From Sporanaerobium hydrogeniformans (GTDB taxonomy: Bacteria; Bacillota; Clostridia; Lachnospirales; Cellulosilyticaceae): DNA of 64,000 nucleotides. The position numbers and the translations under genes were made by a program. The stretch is from positions 1-64,000 of the forward strand of contig NZ_PEDL01000014.1 of NCBI RefSeq assembly GCF_002735925.1, in the 5' to 3' direction. The notes below the pieces were generated by a model that saw nothing but the letters and a program-made list of their open reading frames with translations, was not told the origin of the DNA and searched no databases. Of the stretch, positions 27,342 to 36,911 are shown piece after piece (positions within the stretch are counted from its first letter, which is position 1; each line of letters starts with the position of its first letter).

Positions 27342-27472
27342 GTTTTAAATAGAAATTTTTAGAGGGGTTCTTAAAGAAAAGCTTTAAAGAGTTCACTAAG
27401 TTTAAAGGACAGGAAAGAACTTAAATAAACATTTTTTGAAGGAAAAAGTCGAAAAGTTTAATTGTAAATATA

Positions 27473-27500
27473 TTGAATTTTTAAAAAATAGTTTTATAAT
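27473..27500 (+). promoter_or_regulatory. Promoter of the SLH surface protein
   Basis: TTGAAT (27473-27478), 16 bp, perfect TATAAT (27495-27500), in a very A/T-rich upstream stretch, 66 bp before the GTG start. This and the preceding terminator account for the 27277-27565 gap. Confidence 0.5.
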
Positions 27501-27565
27501 TAAGAAAGAAAATAAAATAGAATACAATTTTTTACATTTTAGCAGGATTATAGGGGGGAAAGCAT

Positions 27566-30500
27566 GTGAAATTAGGAACAGGAAGGAAAAAAATCTTAGT
27601 AGTATTATTAGCTATAACTACGGCAGCAAGTATGCAAATGACAACCTTTGCATCAGATTATGAGCAGCATTGGGCAGGGCAAGCTATAAAGGAATGGGTA
27701 GACTATGGTATTGTTAAAGGATATGAAGATGGACAGTTTAAACCCAACAATAAAGTAACTAGGGCAGAGCTTGCAACCTTTTTAGTGCAGGTATTTGGCG
27801 TTTCAGGAAAAAAGAGTCCAGTAGGTTACCTAGATGTAGCAGAAGGAGCATGGTATAAAGAATATGTAGACCAAGTAACGGCAATGGGGTGGATGCAGGG
27901 GAAAGAGGGTAATTTTGAGCCCAATCAGCCAGCTACAAGGCAGGAGATGATGGTTGCTTTAGCAAGGGCTTATAGTTTAAAAGGTACAACCGAGGTAAAC
28001 TTTAAAGATGCCAATCAAATAGCACCTGAAGCGCTAAGTGATATAACAGCACTCATTGCAAATGGTTACATAAAGGGGAATCCAGATGGTTCCTTAAGAC
28101 CAAATGATAACTTAACAAGAGGTGAATTCGTTTCCATACTAGATAGATTAACAGATAACTTTATCTATAAAGCAGGTACTTATACAGGAGATAGAAAAGG
28201 GAATGTAGTCATTAATACACCTGGTGTGACATTAGAAAATATGACTATTGAGGGAAATCTCTATTTAGCACCAGGTATAGGTAAAGGAGAAGCTACCCTT
28301 CATCAAGTGACTGTCAAAGGTCAGACCTTTGTAGAGGGTGGAGGAGTAAATACCGTTTTATTTAATGACTGTAACTTTGAACAACCCGTTCAAGTACAAA
28401 GTATTGATCCTGTACGTATTGTGTCTCAAGGAAAGGCATGCTCTCTTGTAACCATATCAGGTGCACATTTGATTTTAACAGGCAATTTTACTAACCTAGA
28501 ATTTTTAGGAGATATAGGAGTAGAGTTTAGGGATGCTAAGGCAAAACAAGTTATTATACAACCTACAAATGCTCAGTTAGCTCAAATAGCTGATATCAAG
28601 TCTACTGGTACAAGTGATATAAATCTTACTGCTAAGGCGGGTATAACCCTCCATTTACAAGGGGACTTTAGACGTTTAGAGCTTCTAGCAGGTGCTAGAA
28701 CAATACTTAAGGAAGTAGATTTAGAGCAACTTATAATTATGTCATTAAGAGATAACCCTCAAGCAGTTACTTTTATTGAGGCAGATAAGGCAAGTCAGAT
28801 TGGACAAATAGAAGCAAATGCCGCAGCAACAATACAAGGTGAAGCCAAGATAAAAGTATTAACAATTAATGCAGAAGGCGTAAATTCTCACATTGCAGCT
28901 GCTACAAACACAGTAAAAGAGGGAATTAAGGCCATTATTAGTGGTAAAGAAGTCACAAAGGATACTGCTAAAACGGTCAATACGGCTCCTTCAAGCTCTG
29001 GTGGTGGTGGCGGCGGTGGTGGCACATCACCTACTACTCCAGAAGAAAAGACTTATAAGTTAAGCTATGATTTAAATGGTGAAAAAGGAACAGTTCCAAC
29101 AGTCGTTATTCGGAAAAAAGGTGAAATAATTAGAGTAGCAGAGAGTATTGAAGTTCCAGCTGGCAAAGGGCTTAAAGAATGGAATACTCAAAGAGATGGA
29201 AAGGGGACCTCTTATTTACCCGGTTCAACACTGACAATGGGAACAGCTGATATTATTCTCTATGCTATTTGGGAAAATGTAGAGCCTATTACTTTTGATT
29301 TATATGGAGTAGAGGATTGCTGGACGGATGCCGTATATAATGAGAGTGAACATCGTATAGGCTTCGTGGTAAAAGGTGATGCAACGAAAAGTGTCATTGA
29401 TTGGACCAAGTTAAAGTACAGTACAATCAGGTATACTGAATGGCCTAAATTTGAAGTATGTGCATCAGGTAAATTAACCTCCAGTTATGTGTTAGAGAGT
29501 GATGAAAAACAAGGTTCAGGTACGTATGGCGTTTATGTTGAAACCAATCATAAAAATGGAATTTTCACTTATGTTGAAGTACGACTAACAGAAGATGATG
29601 AGGAAATTATTAATCATCTTTGGGATGATAAGGCACAAGAAGAACGGATCACTGTAGAAGCAGGCTGGATAAAGGGACTTGTAAAACGCACAATACCTGA
29701 GGATGGCTATGAGGGTAAACGGCTAGAGAGAGAAAATACTTTTACGATAGAAGATTCCTCCTTTGATATAAATACTATCAAGCAAATTTGTCAATACAAT
29801 AGTTTATTTGACTGGATAAAAGAAGAATTTGATACAGAGGATTCTAATAGGGCTAAAGCCATTACTATCAATAAACGCTTTAATCATGTCATACTATATA
29901 AAGATGAAATAGATGAAGAAGAATTTATAAGTATTCCAAAAGAAGGCAAACGATTAGCTATTGAGATATCACATCAAGGACCATTTAGTGTTACTATACC
30001 TCCGATAGATGAATGGGAGGACATCATTAAAATTGATAAGATAGAAGTTACGAATCCTAATCTTATTAAAGTATTCCTTACTGGAGAAAAAGAAGGCTTA
30101 ACTAAAGATGATTTCGAATTAGGTGTTTATGCACCAGGTGCAGAAAATCCACGATTACAACCAAGCGATTTATGGGAAATTAAGAAAGATAAGGAAAATG
30201 GTTCTATATATTGGATAAGTCTTGAGCCAGACTTAACCCTTCAAAATGGGAGAGTAATATTAAGTACTAAAGGAATCGCGATAGACCCTAGTGCAGAAGA
30301 AATAGATATACCTCAGGAAGGAGACGCTGTAGTCTCTGACTGGGAAGCGCTTAAGGCTGCACTGGATAATACAGAGATAAGGAATATTATTGTAACAGCA
30401 GATATAGAAATAAGTGAAAATACAGTATTTGTAGAGGGAAAGAACATTTCTATTCAGCCTAATGCTTGTCTAAGTGTCAAAGAAGAAGTTACGTTGGGGA

Positions 30501-31123
30501 TAGAAAGTTTTATTAATAATGAAGGCACTTTTATTAATAAGGGACATTTAGACGTACCACCAACAGGAGCCATAGCTATTATAGGAAATAATGCTAAAGT
30601 GCAAGGTCTTGGGATAATAGGTGAGGTGGATACAGATAATGAGCCTATTATCATTGAAGAAGGAATCTATAGGTGCAAAGGGGATGCTTGGGGGTTAGAA
30701 GTAGATTTAGAAGATGGAGCTACATGGGAAGATGTTAATTTTACACTAGCTAATAGCTCTGTACGAGTAGCTAATCTCTTTGTAGATGTTGAAATACCTA
30801 CAGGGAAGAGTGTTATCATTCCAACAGGTAAGGAGCTTGTTATAAGTGAAGAGAGTGAGTTAATGATTACTTCAGGTTCAGTTCTTGAATTAGAAGGGAT
30901 TCTTGTTAATCGTGGAAGTTTAAATAATGAAGGAACTATTGAAGTAACAACAGGAAGTATGCTTGTACTTATGCCAGGTAGCAGTGTAAAGGGGTTAGGA
31001 AAAGTAGATGGTGTAGATACTAATGAGGAGGTAACCGTTGACGACTGGGTAGATGGAGGGGAACCTATTCGTGGAGGGGAATATATACTTGATAGTACAG
31101 ATGTATGGGTGCGCAAAGAGTAG
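27566..31123 (+). CDS. SLH-domain surface protein with InlB-type repeat
   Basis: A secreted 1185-residue protein. A signal peptide (about 1-28, ending TTFASD) precedes three S-layer homology domains (about 30-75, 88-138 and 146-198; motifs KGYEDGQFKPNNKVTRAEL, GYIKGNPDGSLRPNDNLTRGE). These dock to pyruvylated wall polymer. A beta-helical-looking region (200-465) leads to a Ser/Gly linker with eight glycines (about 478-485) and a Listeria-Bacteroides (Flg_new) repeat (YDLNGEKG to YAIWE, about 497-570). The remainder is unrecognised but contains two related C-terminal units. The start is GTG behind GGGGGGAAA; the overlapping ATG at 27564 is out of frame. A cell-envelope role is sure; ligand is not. 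Confidence 0.88.
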   Translation: MKLGTGRKKILVVLLAITTAASMQMTTFASDYEQHWAGQAIKEWVDYGIVKGYEDGQFKPNNKVTRAELATFLVQVFGVSGKKSPVGYLDVAEGAWYKEYVDQVTAMGWMQGKEGNFEPNQPATRQEMMVALARAYSLKGTTEVNFKDANQIAPEALSDITALIANGYIKGNPDGSLRPNDNLTRGEFVSILDRLTDNFIYKAGTYTGDRKGNVVINTPGVTLENMTIEGNLYLAPGIGKGEATLHQVTVKGQTFVEGGGVNTVLFNDCNFEQPVQVQSIDPVRIVSQGKACSLVTISGAHLILTGNFTNLEFLGDIGVEFRDAKAKQVIIQPTNAQLAQIADIKSTGTSDINLTAKAGITLHLQGDFRRLELLAGARTILKEVDLEQLIIMSLRDNPQAVTFIEADKASQIGQIEANAAATIQGEAKIKVLTINAEGVNSHIAAATNTVKEGIKAIISGKEVTKDTAKTVNTAPSSSGGGGGGGGTSPTTPEEKTYKLSYDLNGEKGTVPTVVIRKKGEIIRVAESIEVPAGKGLKEWNTQRDGKGTSYLPGSTLTMGTADIILYAIWENVEPITFDLYGVEDCWTDAVYNESEHRIGFVVKGDATKSVIDWTKLKYSTIRYTEWPKFEVCASGKLTSSYVLESDEKQGSGTYGVYVETNHKNGIFTYVEVRLTEDDEEIINHLWDDKAQEERITVEAGWIKGLVKRTIPEDGYEGKRLERENTFTIEDSSFDINTIKQICQYNSLFDWIKEEFDTEDSNRAKAITINKRFNHVILYKDEIDEEEFISIPKEGKRLAIEISHQGPFSVTIPPIDEWEDIIKIDKIEVTNPNLIKVFLTGEKEGLTKDDFELGVYAPGAENPRLQPSDLWEIKKDKENGSIYWISLEPDLTLQNGRVILSTKGIAIDPSAEEIDIPQEGDAVVSDWEALKAALDNTEIRNIIVTADIEISENTVFVEGKNISIQPNACLSVKEEVTLGIESFINNEGTFINKGHLDVPPTGAIAIIGNNAKVQGLGIIGEVDTDNEPIIIEEGIYRCKGDAWGLEVDLEDGATWEDVNFTLANSSVRVANLFVDVEIPTGKSVIIPTGKELVISEESELMITSGSVLELEGILVNRGSLNNEGTIEVTTGSMLVLMPGSSVKGLGKVDGVDTNEEVTVDDWVDGGEPIRGGEYILDSTDVWVRKE

Positions 31124-31207
31124 ATAAGTAGGTAATGGATAAAATGACAAAGAAATATCTGTAATATACAAATGAAGTATTTTAGGTTATAATAAAGTGA
31201 CATAACA

Positions 31208-31255
31208 AAAAAGAAAAAAGCTGTTTTAGTTGCTAAAGCGGCTTTTTCTTTTTGC
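31208..31255 (+). terminator. Rho-independent terminator
   Basis: AAAAAAGC plus TTTTAG arm pairs with the CTAAAGCGGCTTTTT arm (31233-31247), followed by CTTTTT. It ends the SLH gene. Confidence 0.75.
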
Positions 31256-31280
31256 CTAAAATAAGTAAAATAGTTATAGG
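31252..31280 (+). promoter_or_regulatory. Candidate promoter for the YitT gene
   Basis: TTGCCT (31252-31257), 17 bp, TATAGG (31275-31280), 30 bp before the start. A TATAAT at 31188-31193 lies before the terminator and so is less likely to serve this gene. Confidence 0.35.
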
Positions 31281-31310
31281 GCATACTGAGAAAAAAGGTT
31301 GGAGGAAACG

Positions 31311-32198
31311 ATGAAACGATTATTTTTAACACAAAAGGAATTTATATATATACTAGTAGGTACAACATTGCTGGCTCTTGGTATCAACTGGTTTACAGCG
31401 CCTATGGGGTTGGTAACGGGAGGAATTTCAGGGGTATCTATTGTGGTGCAAGAGGTGTCTACACAGACAATAGGCTATGGTATTCCACTTTGGATGACGA
31501 ATCTAATACTAAATATTCCGTTATTTGTCATTAGCATCAAACAACGTGGCTTTGATTTTGCTAGAAAATCCTTATGGGCAGTCATACTGCTTTCTGTAGC
31601 ATTATGGTATACCGAGTTTATACCTCGTATTTTTGACACTAGAAATGATTTGCTTCTAACAGGTGTATTTGGTGGGGCACTATTAGGCTTAGGGATTGGA
31701 ACCGTTCTGAAGTCGGGGGCAACCACAGGTGGAACGGATATGTTAGCATCGATCATTAAGTTTAAAAGGCCTACCTTCCCTATTGCTAAGTTAATGTTAG
31801 GGATTGATGCCATTATTATTTTAAGTGGTTTCTTTATTTTTGGTTCTACTAAAGCCATGTATGCTATTATTTCTGTCTTTATTACTTCGAAAGTCATTAG
31901 TAGTGTTCTAGAGGGGATGAATTATGCTAAGGCAGCATTTATTATTTCAGATAAAAGTGAAGAGCTGGCTAAGATGATTATGGAAAAAATACCAAGAGGT
32001 TCTACCGGACTTAAAGCTAAAGGGATGTACTCAAGGGAAGATAAGGAAATGCTCTTTGTCGTTGTTTCTCAAAAAGAAATTACAAGACTCCGTGACCTTA
32101 TTAGAGAAATAGACCCTCATGCCTTTGTGACTATTGCTGACGTTAGAGAAGTATTAGGGGAAGGTTTTATCCAAGATTATAATTCTTTAGCCTTATAA
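31311..32198 (+). CDS. YitT family membrane protein
   Basis: A 295-residue protein of the YitT/DUF161 family with a C-terminal DUF2179 domain. It has about five membrane helices (first about 12-30), the family glycine-rich blocks GLVTGGISGVSIV and SGATTGGTDMLASII, then a soluble C-terminal domain (about 205-295) ending in IADVREVLGEGF. Molecular function is not established; such genes are common in multiple copies in Firmicutes. The frame extends to TTG 31299, but GGAGG at 31301-31305 clearly serves ATG 31311. Confidence 0.88.
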   Translation: MKRLFLTQKEFIYILVGTTLLALGINWFTAPMGLVTGGISGVSIVVQEVSTQTIGYGIPLWMTNLILNIPLFVISIKQRGFDFARKSLWAVILLSVALWYTEFIPRIFDTRNDLLLTGVFGGALLGLGIGTVLKSGATTGGTDMLASIIKFKRPTFPIAKLMLGIDAIIILSGFFIFGSTKAMYAIISVFITSKVISSVLEGMNYAKAAFIISDKSEELAKMIMEKIPRGSTGLKAKGMYSREDKEMLFVVVSQKEITRLRDLIREIDPHAFVTIADVREVLGEGFIQDYNSLAL

Positions 32199-32200
32199 AT

Positions 32201-32255
32201 AAAAGAACAGCTGATCACTTTAGCAAACATAAGTAATCAGCTGTTCTTTTATTTG
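32201..32255. terminator. Bidirectional terminator between yitT and coat gene
   Basis: AAAAGAACAGCTGAT (32201-32215) pairs with ATCAGCTGTTCTTTT (32236-32250). A-tracts and T-tracts flank both sides, so it can serve the two convergent genes. Confidence 0.8.
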
Positions 32256-32260
32256 ACTAT

Positions 32261-32710
32261 TTAATAATACCCTTTTTGCTCCATATAATTATAGATTTGC
32301 TCACCATGCTCTTGTTCTTCTTTTTGAATGTGGTTGAGCATTTGACGTGAGTTGGTATTTGTAAATTCAAAAATAGCAGTATTGTAAGTAGAAGAGATGA
32401 ATTTTTCAGTGGCTAAGGCATCTTGGCACATGTCACAATCTCTTTGGCTAAAACCTGTTTGGCTAGTAGGTGCATTGTTAGAAGCACTTTGTGAATTAGA
32501 GTTTTGTCCACTGCTTGGAGAAGGAACCTCTCCCTTTAGCATACTGTTAATCGTGTCTAGGTGTTGCTGTTCGTGCTTTAAGATATTAGAAAAAACTGTT
32601 TGGAGTGCAGGGTCTTCTGCCTCACTCGCATATTGTGTGTATTTTTTTACACAGAGCTCTTCATGCTTTTTTTCATCTTCAAGTAAAGATCTTTCTTTTT
32701 GTGTTAACAT
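32261..32710 (-). CDS. CotF-like spore coat protein
   Basis: A 149-residue ferritin-like four-helix protein of the CotF spore coat family. Two helical pairs (about 1-60 and 85-149) are split by a Ser/Asn/Gln-rich linker. Conserved acidic/His positions include EDEKKHEELC, KHEQQHLD and KEEQEHGEQIY. It points to a spore-forming host. The frame extends to GTG 32722, but that codon lies within AGGTGATT, the ribosome binding site of ATG 32710, which is chosen. It is monocistronic. I could not pick out a sporulation sigma promoter with confidence. Confidence 0.82.
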   Translation of the reverse strand: MLTQKERSLLEDEKKHEELCVKKYTQYASEAEDPALQTVFSNILKHEQQHLDTINSMLKGEVPSPSSGQNSNSQSASNNAPTSQTGFSQRDCDMCQDALATEKFISSTYNTAIFEFTNTNSRQMLNHIQKEEQEHGEQIYNYMEQKGYY

Positions 32711-32860
32711 GTAATAAATCACCTCTTTTATTTAGTTAAAGAATATCAATCCTAGTTAGTATATCCTTGAAATAAAAAAACATACATCAAGAGAAGTGGT
32801 GAAATAAAAGCTAGATAAGAAGTGTCTATATTAAGGAAGATAGACAAACGGAGGGGAGTT

Positions 32861-33418
32861 ATGACGGATAAGGAATTAATAGAGCAACTAAAAAGAGGAG
32901 ACCTACCTAGCTATGAAGCTTTAATGGAGCGTTATACCCCTTATGTGCTAGCGGTCATTAAGCGTGTAGGAAAAGAAAGACTTACTTATGAAGATTTAGA
33001 AGAAATAGCATCAGAGGTTTTCCTAAAGCTGTGGCAAAAAAGAAAAAAATTAGAAATACAGGCTGGTAAGGAAAAAGCATACATAGGAGTAATGACACGG
33101 AATGAAACGCTTAATTATTTAAGGAAATGTAAACGGTTAGAGGAATTACCGTTAGAAGAAGATTGGCTAGAGCTTTCGGAGGAATTAGGGCCTGAGCAGC
33201 AGCTTCTTAATAAAGAAAAAAGGTCATTAATAAGAGATGCCTTAGAGCAGCTATCTGAAACTGAGCAAACCCTTTTTGTAAGGCGCTACTTTTACTTTGA
33301 AAAAGTAATGGATATTGCCAAAAGTCTTGGGATGAAAGAGCAAACTGTAGCAACTAAACTCTTTAGGGGAAAACAAAAATTGGAAGCTTTACTAAGGGAA
33401 AGGGGGATTAAAGGATGA
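32861..33418 (+). CDS. ECF-type RNA polymerase sigma factor
   Basis: A 185-residue sigma-70 family protein with region 2 (about 20-85; TYEDLEEIASEVFLKLWQKR) and region 4 (about 125-180; LSETEQTLFVRRYFYFEKVMDIAKSLGMKEQTVATKLFRGKQKL) and nothing between or outside them, as in extracytoplasmic-function sigma factors. GGAGGGG precedes ATG 32861; the in-frame extension to 32822 lacks a site. Its stop overlaps the start of the DUF4179 membrane protein by 4 bp, typical of a sigma/anti-sigma pair. The inducing signal is unknown. Confidence 0.9.
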   Translation: MTDKELIEQLKRGDLPSYEALMERYTPYVLAVIKRVGKERLTYEDLEEIASEVFLKLWQKRKKLEIQAGKEKAYIGVMTRNETLNYLRKCKRLEELPLEEDWLELSEELGPEQQLLNKEKRSLIRDALEQLSETEQTLFVRRYFYFEKVMDIAKSLGMKEQTVATKLFRGKQKLEALLRERGIKG

Positions 33419-34905
33419 GGCTTAAAGTATCTAATTTAGTAGAAAGCTTACAAGAAGAAATACTTAAAGAAATAGATGAAGTTTATGTAGAGGAAGAGTT
33501 AAAGTTAAATATCAAAAGAAAGACACTTGAAAAGATATATGCAAATAATGAATCTTCCTTCAAACAGGAAGCATCTAAAAAAGTTTATAGAAGAACTACT
33601 AAAAGATTTTTAGCTTTAGTAGCTGTTTTAATTGGCTCAGTAGGGATTTTAGTTGGGGCAATGAGTGTAAATGACTCAATCTATGAATGGTTTAGTGAAA
33701 ACATCTCTGTTATTTTACCTCATGCTCAAGAGATTAATGCTTCTGTTAGTCAAAATGGACTTACGGTCACGGTGGATACGGCTGTGGCAGGAAATAGTGG
33801 TGGACTTATCCTTATTAGTGTAACAAAGGATGATGGCAGTAGTTTTGAAGGTAATGAAGAGTTTAAGACGTTTAAAGTAATGGTAGATGAAGTTGGTTCG
33901 GCAGGAAGCTCTTATGAATGGGACTTTAGTCAAGATAAAAAGAAGATGACTTATATAGTGAACCTTTCGGTGTTAGATACCCTTACTTATAAGCCGGTAA
34001 CACTTAAAGCAAGTGACCTTGCTATTGTAACACCTAAGGAAAAGGAAGTGCCTATTAACCTAAAGGAGATTCTACAAAAAGAGCCACCTACTCAAGATGT
34101 TTTTGATAGGCCAGAAGGAGAGGGAATCAGCTTACAGCACCCCGATTGTGATGCAAGGCTTCAAGCAGTGTACTTTGAAGGCGATAAGCTTTGTATTGAA
34201 ATGGCCTATACTTCTAAGGAAAAAGGGTTATGGCAGAGAGTTTCTTTAGTAGATACACGTACAGGTAAATTAATAGATACCAGCAGAGGGTCATCTGAGT
34301 CTTCTACCGGGGAGAGTAACCTTTCTTTTACAAAGGATATTTATGAAGGCTTAACAGTAGCAGATTTACCTTACTTGAAGTTAATGAATCAGTATAACGA
34401 CTATGAGTATCTTGCTTTAGGTGAGTGGGAACTTCACTTTAAGTTAAACCCAAATGAAAATGTTAAGAAATCTAAGAGAACTTATAAGATTCCTGTAGAA
34501 GAAGGTTATGTTGAAGTAAATCAAGTAGAATTATCTATTGTTGGAGGTAGCATTGAAGGAAAAGCTGTTTATAATGAAACAAAAGAAGGAAAGGATATCT
34601 CACTAACAGAAGATTTTACGAGTCAACTTCCTATTATTTTAAGGATGAAGGATGGAACCAAGGTGCAGATGTATCACTATCTTTCTAGCTATGGAGGGGA
34701 TAACGGTGAATATGGTTCCTATATCAAGCCAGGTAAACCGTGGGAAAGCTATGCAGAAGAAGAAAAGGAAAGACTAAGAGAAGAGGCTCTTGAGAAACGT
34801 TATGTAAGGGTGCCAGGGTTTACAAGCATTTTACCCGAACAATTTATTGCTATTGAAAAAGTAGAAAGTCTTCAAATTAAAGATGTAGTCATTCCACTCT
34901 ATTAA
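33415..34905 (+). CDS. DUF4179 membrane protein, probable anti-sigma factor
   Basis: A 496-residue single-pass protein. An N-terminal cytoplasmic segment (about 1-60, Glu/Lys rich) precedes one membrane helix (about 64-83, FLALVAVLIGSVGILVGAM). An extracellular DUF4179-type domain and further beta-rich sequence follow. Proteins of this layout are encoded behind ECF sigma factors in Clostridia and are taken to hold the sigma factor at the membrane. The 4-bp ATGA overlap supports that role here. No zinc-binding anti-sigma (HxxxCxxC) motif is present in the N-terminus, so the inhibitory contact would be of another kind. Confidence 0.78.
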   Translation: MRLKVSNLVESLQEEILKEIDEVYVEEELKLNIKRKTLEKIYANNESSFKQEASKKVYRRTTKRFLALVAVLIGSVGILVGAMSVNDSIYEWFSENISVILPHAQEINASVSQNGLTVTVDTAVAGNSGGLILISVTKDDGSSFEGNEEFKTFKVMVDEVGSAGSSYEWDFSQDKKKMTYIVNLSVLDTLTYKPVTLKASDLAIVTPKEKEVPINLKEILQKEPPTQDVFDRPEGEGISLQHPDCDARLQAVYFEGDKLCIEMAYTSKEKGLWQRVSLVDTRTGKLIDTSRGSSESSTGESNLSFTKDIYEGLTVADLPYLKLMNQYNDYEYLALGEWELHFKLNPNENVKKSKRTYKIPVEEGYVEVNQVELSIVGGSIEGKAVYNETKEGKDISLTEDFTSQLPIILRMKDGTKVQMYHYLSSYGGDNGEYGSYIKPGKPWESYAEEEKERLREEALEKRYVRVPGFTSILPEQFIAIEKVESLQIKDVVIPLY

Positions 34906-34925
34906 GTAAGTTTTGGTAGATTATC

Positions 34926-34954
34926 TTCATAAAAAGTAACGTTTGGTTTATACT
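34926..34954 (+). promoter_or_regulatory. Promoter of oligoendopeptidase gene
   Basis: TTCATA (34926-34931), 17 bp, TATACT (34949-34954), 33 bp before the ATG. Confidence 0.4.
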
Positions 34955-34987
34955 ATGCTTAGAATTTTATGAAAGAGGAGATGGATA

Positions 34988-36766
34988 ATGGAACTGAATT
35001 GGAGTCTAAAAGAACTATACACTTCTTTTGAAGAGGAAGCCTTTAAGGCAGATATGAAAAAACTAGATGAGCTCATTGCTCAAAATAAAAAATGGGTAGA
35101 GGAGCATACCGTTAATCATGAGAATGAAAAACAAAAGCTAGAAGAATACATCACTCTTACAAAGGAGCTATTAATGGTGCATGAGAAGCTTTCTAACTTT
35201 GCTTCTCTTACAGTAAGTATTGAATCACAAAATGAGACGGCTAATAAAATAGATGCTGTTTTAGAAGAAAAGATAAGTCACCTTGCTAGTAGTGATGCTA
35301 AAATGAGTAAATGGATAAGTGAAATAAAGGAACTAGAAGGACAAATCGCAGAATCAGATTTACTAAAGGAACATGCTTTTTATCTTCATGAAGCAGTAAA
35401 AGCACACAAGCATATGCTAAGTGAAAAGGAAGAAGCTATCCTTGCACGCATGCAAAACACAGGTTCAAGTGCCTGGGTAACCTATAAGAATCTTTTAATA
35501 GCTACCCATAAAGTAGAACTTGAACTTAAAGGAGAAAAGAAAGAGCTACCTCTTACAGAAGTTTTAAATCTTGCTTACGAGGATGACAAAGAAACACGTA
35601 AAAAGGCATATGAAGCAGAACTTGCTTCCTATAAAAAAATCGAGGAAGGTGTAGCTGCTGCTCTGAATGCCATTAAAGGAGAGGTGCTTACCATTACTCA
35701 ATTAAGGAAGTATACTTCACCTCTTGAGATGACACTAGAAGAGTCGCGTATGGATAGGGAAACACTTGATGCCATGCTAGAAGCCATCAAAGAAAAACTC
35801 CCTAGCTTTAGAAAATATTTAAGGGCTAAGGCTAAGAAGTTAGGCTATGAGGGTGGGCTTCCTTTTTATGAACTTTATGCACCAGTGGTAGATAAAGAAA
35901 TGAAGTTCCCTTATGAAAAGGGCACTGCTTTTGTGGAGAAGAACTTCTATACCTTTAGTAAAAATTTAGGGGATTTTGCTAAATATGCTATAGAACATCA
36001 ATGGATTGATGTGATGCCTAAAGCAGGAAAGGTGGGAGGTGCGTTTTGTGCGGCAGTACACAGTATCGGAGAAAGCAGGGTTATGCTAAATTATGGTAAT
36101 AATCTAAGTGATGTGGTGACCATGGCTCACGAACTAGGACATGGCTTTCACGACCATTGTTTGAAAAATGAAAGTATCCTCAATATTAACCTCCCTATGT
36201 CACTTGCAGAAACAGCTTCTAATTTCTGCGAAACGATTATTAAAAAAGCTGCACTAGAAGAGGCTGATAAAGAAGAACGCTTAGCTATACTTGAAACAGA
36301 AATCAGTGATTCTACTCAAGTGATTGTAGATATTTACTCACGTTTTCTCTTTGAAAGTGCTGTTTTTGATGAACGTAAGAAAGGACCACTTTCTGTTAAA
36401 GAAATAAATGAGTATATGTTAGAAGCGCAAAAAGAAGCTTATGGAGAGGGGTTAGATTCTAATTATCTTCATCCTTATATGTGGACATGGAAACCACACT
36501 ATTATTATGCAGATGCCAACTTCTACAACTTCCCTTATGCCTTTGGACTGCTTTTTGCAAAGGGGCTCTACAATGAATATCTAAAGGATAAGGAAGGTTT
36601 CCCGGAGAGGTATGAGCATCTTTTAGAAGTAACCGGTAAAATGAGTGTAAAGGATGTACTTGGCACTGTAAATATTGATGCCTCAGATAAAAACTTTTGG
36701 CTAGGTTCTTTAGAAATTATAGAGCAAGAGATTGAGGAATTTATTCAATTAATTGAAGAAGCTTAA
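34988..36766 (+). CDS. pepF: Oligoendopeptidase F, M3 family
   Basis: A 592-residue cytoplasmic zinc metallopeptidase. The zinc site is HELGH with His381, Glu382 and His385, and the third ligand is the Glu in SLAETASNF about 25 residues on. The helical lid (about 1-180), GKVGGAFCAAVH and the C-terminal WTWKPHYYYADANFYNFPYAFG block are those of PepF. It degrades peptides of roughly 7-17 residues taken up or released in the cell. Normal length, no signal peptide, GAGGAGATGGATA ribosome binding site. Confidence 0.94.
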   Translation: MELNWSLKELYTSFEEEAFKADMKKLDELIAQNKKWVEEHTVNHENEKQKLEEYITLTKELLMVHEKLSNFASLTVSIESQNETANKIDAVLEEKISHLASSDAKMSKWISEIKELEGQIAESDLLKEHAFYLHEAVKAHKHMLSEKEEAILARMQNTGSSAWVTYKNLLIATHKVELELKGEKKELPLTEVLNLAYEDDKETRKKAYEAELASYKKIEEGVAAALNAIKGEVLTITQLRKYTSPLEMTLEESRMDRETLDAMLEAIKEKLPSFRKYLRAKAKKLGYEGGLPFYELYAPVVDKEMKFPYEKGTAFVEKNFYTFSKNLGDFAKYAIEHQWIDVMPKAGKVGGAFCAAVHSIGESRVMLNYGNNLSDVVTMAHELGHGFHDHCLKNESILNINLPMSLAETASNFCETIIKKAALEEADKEERLAILETEISDSTQVIVDIYSRFLFESAVFDERKKGPLSVKEINEYMLEAQKEAYGEGLDSNYLHPYMWTWKPHYYYADANFYNFPYAFGLLFAKGLYNEYLKDKEGFPERYEHLLEVTGKMSVKDVLGTVNIDASDKNFWLGSLEIIEQEIEEFIQLIEEA

Positions 36767-36853
36767 GCTTGTATAAAAATAGATAATCCAACAAAAAGAT
36801 CCCGTAAATCCACACCATCATAGGGATAATTTAAAAAAGTAAATGGAATATGG

Positions 36854-36900
36854 AAAAGTAAGGGAGGGAACCAATGTCTGGCTCCCTCCCTTACTTTTTG
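36854..36900. terminator. Bidirectional terminator
   Basis: AAAAGTAAGGGAGGGA (36855-36870) pairs with TCCCTCCCTTACTTTT (36882-36897), flanked by A and T runs. It serves the convergent pepF and surface-protein genes. Confidence 0.85.
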
Positions 36901-36911
36901 AGTATTTCTAG

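Noticed and set aside
27436-27663. 75-residue plus-strand ORF before and into the SLH gene
   Set aside because: It overlaps the SLH promoter and signal-peptide region in another frame, is Asn/Lys-rich as expected of A/T-rich noncoding DNA, and lacks a convincing ribosome binding site.
31182-31195. TAGGTTATAATAAA string also found near 44672
   Set aside because: A shared -10-like string in A/T-rich DNA. No -35 match at proper spacing in either place, so not treated as a common regulatory site.
30667-31332. 221-residue minus-strand ORF
   Set aside because: It lies antisense to the SLH gene and across its terminator; the low-complexity Ser/Thr/Leu composition is that of an antisense shadow.
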